Shown: one piece after another, positions 6,556 through 12,006 of the stretch
How the letters are laid out: each line of letters begins with the position of its first letter
Numbering within the stretch: the first letter of the stretch is position 1
NCBI GenBank assembly: GCA_947373615.1
Contig: CANBYN010000030.1
Coordinates: forward strand, 1-12,006
Length of the DNA: 12,006 bases
From: Burkholderiaceae bacterium
GTDB taxonomy: Bacteria > Pseudomonadota > Gammaproteobacteria > Burkholderiales > Burkholderiaceae
Reading direction: 5' to 3'
Position numbers and translations under genes: made by a program
Notes under the pieces: model-generated
What the model was told of the DNA's origin: nothing
The model's database searches: none
Seen by the model: only the letters and a program-made list of their open reading frames with translations

Positions 6556-7728
6556 ATGATTAATTTAAAAGAAGCAACTTTTATGGGCTATCGCCGTGAA
6601 AATGGTCGCATGGGTATTCGTAACCATGTTGTTATTCTGCCCTTAGATGATTTATCGAATGCCGCATGTGAAGCAGTTGCAAACAATATTAAAGGTACGA
6701 TTGCCATTCCGCATCCTTATGGTCGCCTTCAGTTTGGTGCAGACTTAGAGCTTCACTTTAGAACCTTGATTGGTGCAGGTTGCAATCCAAATGTAGCCGG
6801 AGTGGTAGTGATTGGTATTGAGCCACAGTGGACAAAGATTGTGGTTGATGGGATTAAAGCCTCTGGTAAGCCGGTGGAAGGTTTCTGGATTGAAGGAAAT
6901 GGCGATACGGCAACTATTGCAAGTGCTAGTAAAGCTGCTTACTCCATGATGAAACACGCCTCTAAACAGCAACGTGTTTCTGCTCCACTATCCGAGCTAT
7001 GGGTTTCAACAAAGTGTGGTGAGTCAGATACTACTTCTGGTTGTGCATCTAACCCAACGGTTGGAAATGCATTTGATAAGCTTTATGAGATTGGTTCTAC
7101 CTTAGTCTTTGGCGAAACAACAGAGTTAACGGGTGGCGAGCATTTGGTTGAAGCACGTTGCCGTACGCCAGAAATTAAGAAAAAATTCCGTCAAATGTTT
7201 GATCACTATCAAGATGTAGTCGAGAAAAATAAAACTAGCGATTTATCAGATTCTCAGCCTACCAAAGGCAATATTGCTGGCGGCTTAACTACGATTGAAG
7301 AAAAAGCCCTCGGTAATATTCAGAAGATTGGTAAGAAATGTGTTGTGGATGGAGTGCTAGACAAGGCTGAGACCCCAACTATTCCAGGTTTACATTTTAT
7401 GGACTCTTCATCTGCTGCTGCCGAGATGGTTACGCTTTGTGCAGCCGCTGGTTTTGCAGCCCACTTCTTTCCAACTGGGCAAGGTAATGTGATTGGCAAT
7501 CCAATTCTTCCAGTGATTAAGCTGTGTGCTAATCCTAAAACAGTTCGTACGATGTCAGAACATATCGATGTAGATGTTTCTGGTATTTTGCGCCGCGAAG
7601 AGAACTTAGATACAGCAGGCGAGAAGCTTCTCGATGCTCTTTTGAGAACTGCGAACGGAGAATTAACAGCGGCGGAGATTTTGGGTCACCGTGAGTTTGT
7701 GATGACTCGTCTGTACGAGTCTGCTTAA
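6556..7728 (+). CDS. suyB: (2R)-sulfolactate sulfo-lyase large subunit (UxaA family)
   Basis: The large, catalytic subunit of sulfolactate sulfo-lyase, 390 residues, homologous to the C-terminal part of altronate/galactarate dehydratases (UxaA/GarD), which are iron-dependent lyases. Visible family features are GYRRENGRMGIRNHVVILP at the N-terminus (11-29) and the KCGESDTTSGCASNPTVG loop (153-170), corresponding to the cysteine-containing KCGGSD...GxxANPxxG region of the family. Near the C-terminus the FFPTGQGNVIGNPILPVIK stretch (304-322) is also characteristic. It needs SuyA to form the holoenzyme. The start at 6556 follows an AGAGAG ribosome site; an ATG at residue 10 is a less likely alternative. 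The regulator gene begins 10 bases after its stop. Pyruvate from the reaction feeds central metabolism, and the released sulfite must be exported or oxidised. Confidence 0.93.
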   Translation: MINLKEATFMGYRRENGRMGIRNHVVILPLDDLSNAACEAVANNIKGTIAIPHPYGRLQFGADLELHFRTLIGAGCNPNVAGVVVIGIEPQWTKIVVDGIKASGKPVEGFWIEGNGDTATIASASKAAYSMMKHASKQQRVSAPLSELWVSTKCGESDTTSGCASNPTVGNAFDKLYEIGSTLVFGETTELTGGEHLVEARCRTPEIKKKFRQMFDHYQDVVEKNKTSDLSDSQPTKGNIAGGLTTIEEKALGNIQKIGKKCVVDGVLDKAETPTIPGLHFMDSSSAAAEMVTLCAAAGFAAHFFPTGQGNVIGNPILPVIKLCANPKTVRTMSEHIDVDVSGILRREENLDTAGEKLLDALLRTANGELTAAEILGHREFVMTRLYESA

Positions 7729-7738
7729 GTATTAGAGT

Positions 7739-8458
7739 ATGAAATCCCTGACCGCTTATGAAGAAGTTAAGCAAAAGATCACCGAAGATCTGGTCAGGGG
7801 GCGTTATCCTATGGGACAGGCCCTGCCTGCCGAAAAGGATCTAGCCAAAGAGTTGGATGTATCCATAGGAACTCTGCGCAAGGCAGTAGATGAATTGGTT
7901 GCAGAAGGTATTGTTATCCGTCGCCAAGGCAGGGGAACCTACATTGCTGAACATGATGCCAAAAGACTACTTTATTATTTTTTTCACGTTGTTCGTTGGG
8001 ATTCCGATAAAAAAACCTACCCTCGCGTTGAGACCGCTTCTTTTGAATCTGGGCAAGCAAGCAAGGAAGAGTCTCTGAAGTTGGCTATTAAAGAGGGGGC
8101 TCCTATTTGGCGTATCGTTACTCGCTTATATTTAGAAGATGAGTGTGTAATGATTGACCATATTGCCTTAGATAGAAAACGATTCAAAAAATTAACTCGC
8201 AGTGAGTTTGATAAGCGGAAAGGCAGTATTTACCAGCTCTATCAAATGCATTATGGTCAGTCAGTAGTAAAAACGAATGAAAGATTGCGGGCTGGATTAG
8301 CGGGTAGACAAATGTCAACCTGGCTAAAGTTAAAGCCAGAGTCTCCTGTGCTCCATATACGAAGAGTAGCCTTAGACATACAAGATAAGCCTATTGAGTG
8401 GCGCATTTCTACGCTTAACACCTCTCATCATGAATACTTTAATGAGTTAGTTACCTAG
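7739..8458 (+). CDS. suyR: GntR-family (HutC/UTRA type) regulator of sulfolactate operon
   Basis: A 239-residue transcription factor. The N-terminal winged helix-turn-helix of the GntR family spans about residues 5-72: LPAEKDLAKELDVSIGTLRKAV (29-50) is the helix-turn-helix and EGIVIRRQGRGTYIAEH (56-72) the wing. The remainder (about 78-235) is a UTRA ligand-binding domain, recognisable from the PIWRIVTRLYLEDECVMIDHI strand set (102-122) and the SPVLHIRRVALD stretch (202-213), which places it in the HutC subfamily. The effector is likely a pathway compound such as sulfolactate or sulfopyruvate (inferred). Its ATG is 10 bases after the suyB stop with only a weak ribosome site, so it is the last gene of the operon and probably autoregulated from the promoter at 4227-4255. 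Its stop codon lies within the end of the convergent cobT-like gene. In Chromohalobacter salexigens the cluster regulator is named SuyR; I use the symbol for that role, not as proof of orthology. Confidence 0.85.
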   Translation: MKSLTAYEEVKQKITEDLVRGRYPMGQALPAEKDLAKELDVSIGTLRKAVDELVAEGIVIRRQGRGTYIAEHDAKRLLYYFFHVVRWDSDKKTYPRVETASFESGQASKEESLKLAIKEGAPIWRIVTRLYLEDECVMIDHIALDRKRFKKLTRSEFDKRKGSIYQLYQMHYGQSVVKTNERLRAGLAGRQMSTWLKLKPESPVLHIRRVALDIQDKPIEWRISTLNTSHHEYFNELVT

Positions 8459-10184
8459 CTTTTGCATTTTTTAATTCTTTAGCCCAATTAATTAGGTTTT
8501 CACTGAGATTCTCTATTTCTTGATCCCAGCTTAAGCGGTTTGGAAAGAATGGCCTTAATTCTTCTCCAATTCCACAGCCCCATAACTGAAGATTAGCTTG
8601 TTGCCCACACCAAGAAATCGCCTGTAGAAGGTGATTCTTCAGAAATTCTTCTCCATTCGCCTCAATAGTCGCCCGATCCATTGGGCAGCCATCAGAAAAT
8701 AGAATCATTGTCTTGTGGGTATATCGGTTATTACTACTATTTTGTAGGCGTTCAGTTGCCCAAATAAGTGCCTCACCATCAAGGCTTTCTGTATAAATTT
8801 CAGGGCGCAGTAGTGCTGCTATGCCTGCTCGAGATTTTCTCCAATTGGTATCAAAGTCTTTAAAAATCCAATGAGCCCGTTCATTGAGGCGACCGGGGTT
8901 TGGGGGTTGTCCATTTTTACGCCACTCTTTAAAAGGTCTTCCGCCTTGCCATGTATTGGTGCTGTAACCAAGCACTTCCGTTTTGATACCTGCTTGTTCC
9001 AATATTCTCACTAAAGAATCTACGCAGGCCGCAATTTTGACGCGTTGCTCTTTCATGGATCCAGAGCAATCGATTAGGAGTGTTGTTCTAGCATTGACTT
9101 TGCAGCTCGTTGCAAGTTGTTTGTATAGTGCTGATTGGAGTGGGGAAGTGGCAGCACGAGTAAGGTAGCGGCGATCTAGTAATCCCTCTGCCTCAGTGGT
9201 TTGCCAGCGTTTTGGTAGCTGGCTAGAAAAGATTTGCTGATAGATTCGAATGAGCTTGGCCCAAGGAATATTTTGCTTGGCGATTTCTTGATTTAATTGA
9301 TCTTGATAAATCGCCAATTGCGCCGACCGAATTTTTTTTCTAGCCTCGTCTTCAGTGTCATAGCTAGAGCTATATATATGATATTTTTCTAATGATTTTT
9401 TAAGTAGATTACGCTGCTTACTCGAGTGGTTTGCTTGGTTCTTAAAATCCGCTGCAATTTTCCCAGCATGGGGCGGCACCCATTCAATTTTTAGATGAGT
9501 AGCGCTTTGATTTTTACGTTTAGTGCGAATGCTGGGATTATTACGATACTCATCGCCGATTAATCCGTAAACTAGTTTAATGATCTCGTGGGTTACATGT
9601 GCATATGCCTTTTGATCATTGCGGTTTGCTTTTAGCTTGACTAGATGTGGCCCCATATTTTCAGCTATGCCAGCTCTAGTAGCTTCAACGATATCTTGCA
9701 TTAGCTGTGGAATCGGTTGACTGTTGAGCTTCATCCACACGGTGGAAAAGATAGTGACTAATAGCAGGCCAATACTTCCTTCAGAGCCTCCGCTGGCAAC
9801 AAATTGTTGCAACCAAGCGATAAATTGAGTCTGAATATTTTTTTGACATCCCTTGAGCTCCTCTGGACAATTGCTTTCAACACGGATCTGCTCCAATACC
9901 TCAAATATGAGAGATTCGATCATGCCCTCTGGAGCAAGTGAGGCATGCAAGGCTGGATTTGAATGGCGCAGGCGTAATGCGATGCCATCTAATATTCCCC
10001 GGGGATAAGCCCATGATTCTTTAAGATTCTCAAGATTGAGATGTGGAGCAATTGACTCAAGTGGAGCAGCGTTATGAAAGAGTTGCCAATCTCGAATTTG
10101 CGCACTTTTTTCTCTGGACAATGATCTAATCATTGCACCATATTGCTGCTGTTGCTCGAAGTCTTGATGGGTTTGGGTTTGCAA
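8451..10184 (-). CDS. cobT: CobT-like VWA protein, orphan cobaltochelatase subunit
   Basis: A 577-residue protein resembling CobT, the VWA-domain subunit of aerobic cobaltochelatase. The C-terminal VWA domain (about 366-575) has an intact metal-ion site motif DCSGS (Asp372, Ser374, Ser376). It also has CobT-specific stretches: PPNPGRLNERAHWIFKD (427-443), ESLDGEALIWATERL (466-480) and the MILFSDGCPMD strand (493-503). The N-terminal half is less conserved and I see no long acidic insertion like that of classical CobT; the middle (about 212-300) is rich in Lys, Asn and Gln. The start is a TTG at 10184, 22 bases after the cobS-like stop, with no clear ribosome site; an ATG at residue 18 is the alternative. 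No CobN is in the window, so cobalt insertion into a corrin is doubtful. With CobS it probably forms an AAA+/VWA remodelling or metal-insertion pair whose client is unknown. The gene tail overlaps the suyR tail by 8 bases. Confidence 0.82.
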   Translation of the reverse strand: MQTQTHQDFEQQQQYGAMIRSLSREKSAQIRDWQLFHNAAPLESIAPHLNLENLKESWAYPRGILDGIALRLRHSNPALHASLAPEGMIESLIFEVLEQIRVESNCPEELKGCQKNIQTQFIAWLQQFVASGGSEGSIGLLLVTIFSTVWMKLNSQPIPQLMQDIVEATRAGIAENMGPHLVKLKANRNDQKAYAHVTHEIIKLVYGLIGDEYRNNPSIRTKRKNQSATHLKIEWVPPHAGKIAADFKNQANHSSKQRNLLKKSLEKYHIYSSSYDTEDEARKKIRSAQLAIYQDQLNQEIAKQNIPWAKLIRIYQQIFSSQLPKRWQTTEAEGLLDRRYLTRAATSPLQSALYKQLATSCKVNARTTLLIDCSGSMKEQRVKIAACVDSLVRILEQAGIKTEVLGYSTNTWQGGRPFKEWRKNGQPPNPGRLNERAHWIFKDFDTNWRKSRAGIAALLRPEIYTESLDGEALIWATERLQNSSNNRYTHKTMILFSDGCPMDRATIEANGEEFLKNHLLQAISWCGQQANLQLWGCGIGEELRPFFPNRLSWDQEIENLSENLINWAKELKNAKAR

Positions 10185-10206
10185 GGTAAGCTTGATTACG
10201 CCGGTA

Positions 10207-11184
10207 TTATTTATTGTTTATATCAAGCTCGCTGGCAAAGCAGCGTTGGTAGTATTCAGCCACTAATGCTTTTTCCTCTGATTCACATTTATTCAAAAAT
10301 GCAAGAGAGAATGCAATCTGCAAATCTTTAAAGATGCGCCAGTTTTCACCCCAGGTAATCAGAGTTCTTGTCGACATTAATGTAGAGAGATCACCAGCGG
10401 CAAAACCATCTCTAGTCAGATTAGCAAGGCCAATCATCGCCTTTGCCTGGGCGTCGGAGAGTTCTGGTACTTTGGCCAGCAAAATCTTTTTCTCTTCCTC
10501 TAGTTCAAGGTAGTTCAATGCTGCAACGATGTCCCAGCGATCCATTTGACCGTGATTTAGTAATTGCGTGCCTTGATATAGGCCATTCCAGTTGCCCAGT
10601 CCAACAGTATTGCTGGTGGCAAAGATTCGAAAAGCGGGATTAGGATTAATCACTCTATTTTGATCGAGTAGGGTGAGACGACCTTCTCGCTCTAACATTC
10701 TCTGAATGACAAACATCACATCTGGCTGTCCTGCATCATATTCGTCGAAGATGAGTGCAACAGGGCGTTGCAAACTCCATGGAATGAGTCCTTCTTGAAA
10801 GCGGGTAATTTGTTTGCCATCTGCTAAGGTGATCACATCTTTACCAATGAGATCCATGCGGGTGATTTGGCCATCTAGATTGATGCGCAAGCATGGCCAA
10901 TTTAGGCGAGCAGCCACTTGTTCTATATGTGTTGACTTGCCAGTGCCATGCATGCCTTGCAGCATGACTCTACGATTGAAAGCAAACCCCGCCAAAATGG
11001 CTAATGTGGCCTCGGGATTAAGTTGATAGCTTGGATCAATAGTGGGCACTAGCTCGCTAGCTTGGAGAAATGCGGGGATCTCAAAATCTGCGAAGCCACG
11101 ACATTCTGGAAAGGCGGCATGCAGGGAAACCTGCTTTTCAGGCTGTAAACCCATTAAATCAATTGAAGAAGTGCTTTCAGCCAT
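10207..11184 (-). CDS. cobS: CobS-like AAA+ ATPase, orphan cobaltochelatase subunit
   Basis: A 325-residue AAA+ ATPase closely resembling CobS of aerobic cobaltochelatase. Key elements are all present: the family start VPTIDPSYQLNPEATLAILAGF (46-67), Walker A GMHGTGKS (77-84), Walker B ALIFDEYD (143-150), sensor 1 ATSNT (189-193) and a conserved GQMDRW (212-217) with a candidate arginine finger at Arg216. The linking stretch MDLIGKDVITLADGKQITRF (110-129) is also CobS-like. The ATG at 11184 has an AAGGA-type ribosome site just upstream. The gene is first in a cobS-cobT pair and divergent from xsc across a 142-base region. In cobaltochelatase, CobS and CobT form the ATP-driven complex that helps CobN insert cobalt; similar AAA+/VWA pairs (CbbQ-CbbO, NorQ-NorD) activate other metalloenzymes. 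Without CobN nearby the role here is open. Confidence 0.9.
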   Translation of the reverse strand: MAESTSSIDLMGLQPEKQVSLHAAFPECRGFADFEIPAFLQASELVPTIDPSYQLNPEATLAILAGFAFNRRVMLQGMHGTGKSTHIEQVAARLNWPCLRINLDGQITRMDLIGKDVITLADGKQITRFQEGLIPWSLQRPVALIFDEYDAGQPDVMFVIQRMLEREGRLTLLDQNRVINPNPAFRIFATSNTVGLGNWNGLYQGTQLLNHGQMDRWDIVAALNYLELEEEKKILLAKVPELSDAQAKAMIGLANLTRDGFAAGDLSTLMSTRTLITWGENWRIFKDLQIAFSLAFLNKCESEEKALVAEYYQRCFASELDINNK

Positions 11185-11245
11185 TTCCTTGCCTTTAAAA
11201 GTCTTAATATGTTGTCAAATATATTCCATATTGGGGTTTATATGC

Positions 11246-11275
11246 TTGACTTTACTAAAAATACGCTATTATTAT
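11246..11275 (+). promoter_or_regulatory. Sigma-70 promoter of xsc
   Basis: TTGACT (11246-11251) and TATTAT (11270-11275) are separated by 18 bases, each matching consensus at 5 of 6 positions. A start near 11282 would give a leader of about 45 bases ahead of the ATG at 11327. An overlapping TATTAT at 11267-11272 would need a 15-base spacer and is less likely. Confidence 0.6.
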
Positions 11276-11285
11276 CAATATTGTA

Positions 11286-11298
11286 GAACAAAATGTTC
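11286..11298. promoter_or_regulatory. Short inverted repeat at the xsc transcription start, possible operator
   Basis: GAACA (11286-11290) and TGTTC (11294-11298) flank a 3-base AAA spacer. It would lie at about +4 to +16 of the predicted xsc transcript. The motif does not resemble the 17-bp palindrome before slcC, so it would be read by a different factor, if it is read at all. Five-base arms can arise by chance. Confidence 0.3.
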
Positions 11299-11326
11299 CA
11301 TTTAATTGAATACCTAGGAGAGCTTT

Positions 11327-12006
11327 ATGTCTAAGTCTGGCGCTAATTTACCTACTGGTCCACAAAAAATGACCCCTTCCGAAGCATTTGTGGAGACGAT
11401 GGTCGCAAATAAGGTGAAGGATATTTTTGGAATCATGGGCTCCGCTTTTATGGATGCGATGGACATATTTGCTCCAGCAGGTATTCGTTTGATTCCAGTG
11501 GTGCACGAACAAGGTGCTGCGCATATGGCTGATGGCTATGCTCGCGTTAGCGGAAATCATGGCGTCGTGATTGGGCAAAATGGTCCTGGTATTAGTAACT
11601 GCGTCACCGCAATTGCAGCGGCTTATTGGGCGCACAGCCCTGTGGTGATCATCACGCCTGAAACTGGAACGATGGGTATGGGCTTAGGTGGATTCCAAGA
11701 AGCCAACCAATTGCCGATGTTTGAAGAGTTCACTAAGTATCAAGGTCATGTCAATAATCCTAAGCGCATGGCTGAATTTACTGGACGCTGTTTTGATCGT
11801 GCCTTATCAGAAATGGGCCCAACTCAACTTAATATTCCGCGTGATTATTTTTATGGTGAAATCGAAGTAGAGATACCACAACCAAATCGCCTTGATCGAG
11901 GCCCTGGTGGCGAAAAGAGTTTGGATGAGGCAGCAGAACTATTGGCTAACGCAAAATTCCCAGTAATTATTTCTGGTGGTGGCGTGGTGATGGGTGATGC
12001 TATTGA
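11327..12006 (+). CDS. xsc: Sulfoacetaldehyde acetyltransferase, N-terminal part, cut by window edge
   Basis: Xsc (EC 2.3.3.15) is a thiamine-diphosphate enzyme that converts sulfoacetaldehyde plus phosphate into acetyl phosphate and sulfite. The first 226 residues are present and the frame runs off the right edge; full-length Xsc is about 590 residues. It begins with MTPSEAFVETMVANKVKDIF (15-34), a usual Pyr-domain start. The thiamine-activating Glu61 lies in VVHEQGAAHMADGYAR (58-73). The NGPGISNCVTAIAAAYWAHSP region and the later ETGTMGMGLGGFQEANQ stretch are typical of Xsc rather than acetolactate synthase. The AGGAG ribosome site (11316-11320) lies 6 bases before the ATG and fixes the start. 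The gene has its own promoter and is divergent from cobS. A phosphotransacetylase gene commonly follows xsc but would lie outside the window. It serves taurine, isethionate, cysteate or sulfopyruvate-derived sulfoacetaldehyde; which one applies here is not shown. Confidence 0.92.
   Translation, partial: MSKSGANLPTGPQKMTPSEAFVETMVANKVKDIFGIMGSAFMDAMDIFAPAGIRLIPVVHEQGAAHMADGYARVSGNHGVVIGQNGPGISNCVTAIAAAYWAHSPVVIITPETGTMGMGLGGFQEANQLPMFEEFTKYQGHVNNPKRMAEFTGRCFDRALSEMGPTQLNIPRDYFYGEIEVEIPQPNRLDRGPGGEKSLDEAAELLANAKFPVIISGGGVVMGDAI

Noticed and set aside
11348..11635. Minus-strand open frame of 95 codons opposite the start of xsc
   Set aside because: The plus strand encodes a clear Xsc N-terminus with a ribosome site and promoter; the minus frame has no recognisable domain and is a shadow.

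Overview
The window reads as bacterial chromosome from an AT-leaning member of the Burkholderiales. A freshwater Polynucleobacter-like organism is my best guess; it rests on base composition judged by eye and on the Bug-type solute receptor, and it was not computed. The central theme is catabolism of the C3 sulfonate sulfolactate. The core cluster slcC-comC-suyA-suyB-suyR matches the racemising sulfolactate pathway described in Chromohalobacter salexigens and related bacteria. SlcC and ComC oxidise or reduce opposite stereoisomers of sulfolactate through 3-sulfopyruvate, and SuyAB cleaves the (R) isomer to pyruvate plus sulfite. A partial xsc (sulfoacetaldehyde acetyltransferase) at the right edge points to a second desulfonation route.

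Layout from left to right. Positions 1-473 are the C-terminal end of an FAD-dependent succinate dehydrogenase/fumarate reductase-type flavoprotein, followed closely by a TauE/SafE membrane exporter (485-1228) that is a plausible sulfite exporter. Two minus-strand genes follow: a three-domain thiamine-diphosphate enzyme (1285-2922) and a Bug/TctC periplasmic receptor (3130-4119), with a terminator-like hairpin between them. A divergent promoter region (4120-4261) separates the receptor from the plus-strand sulfolactate operon (4262-8458), which ends in a GntR/HutC-type regulator. Two minus-strand genes for CobT-like (VWA) and CobS-like (AAA+) proteins (8451-11184) sit between that operon and xsc (11327 to the window edge).

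How the parts could work together: the Bug protein may capture sulfolactate (the SlcH role), although no membrane permease genes are in the window. SlcC and ComC interconvert the enantiomers, SuyAB releases sulfite, and the TauE/SafE protein would export it. If the thiamine enzyme were a sulfopyruvate decarboxylase, sulfopyruvate could also flow to sulfoacetaldehyde and Xsc, giving a bifurcated pathway; that link is inference only. The CobST pair has no CobN partner in the window and lies inside the sulfonate locus, which makes it the least explained part.

The most striking small-scale signal is directly upstream of slcC. A perfect 17-bp palindrome overlaps a near-consensus -10 box, and the predicted transcription start falls on the ATG, suggesting a repressor-controlled, leaderless slcC transcript. 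No tRNA, rRNA, CRISPR array, insertion sequence or attachment site was recognised, and no gene-free stretch exceeds about 210 bases.
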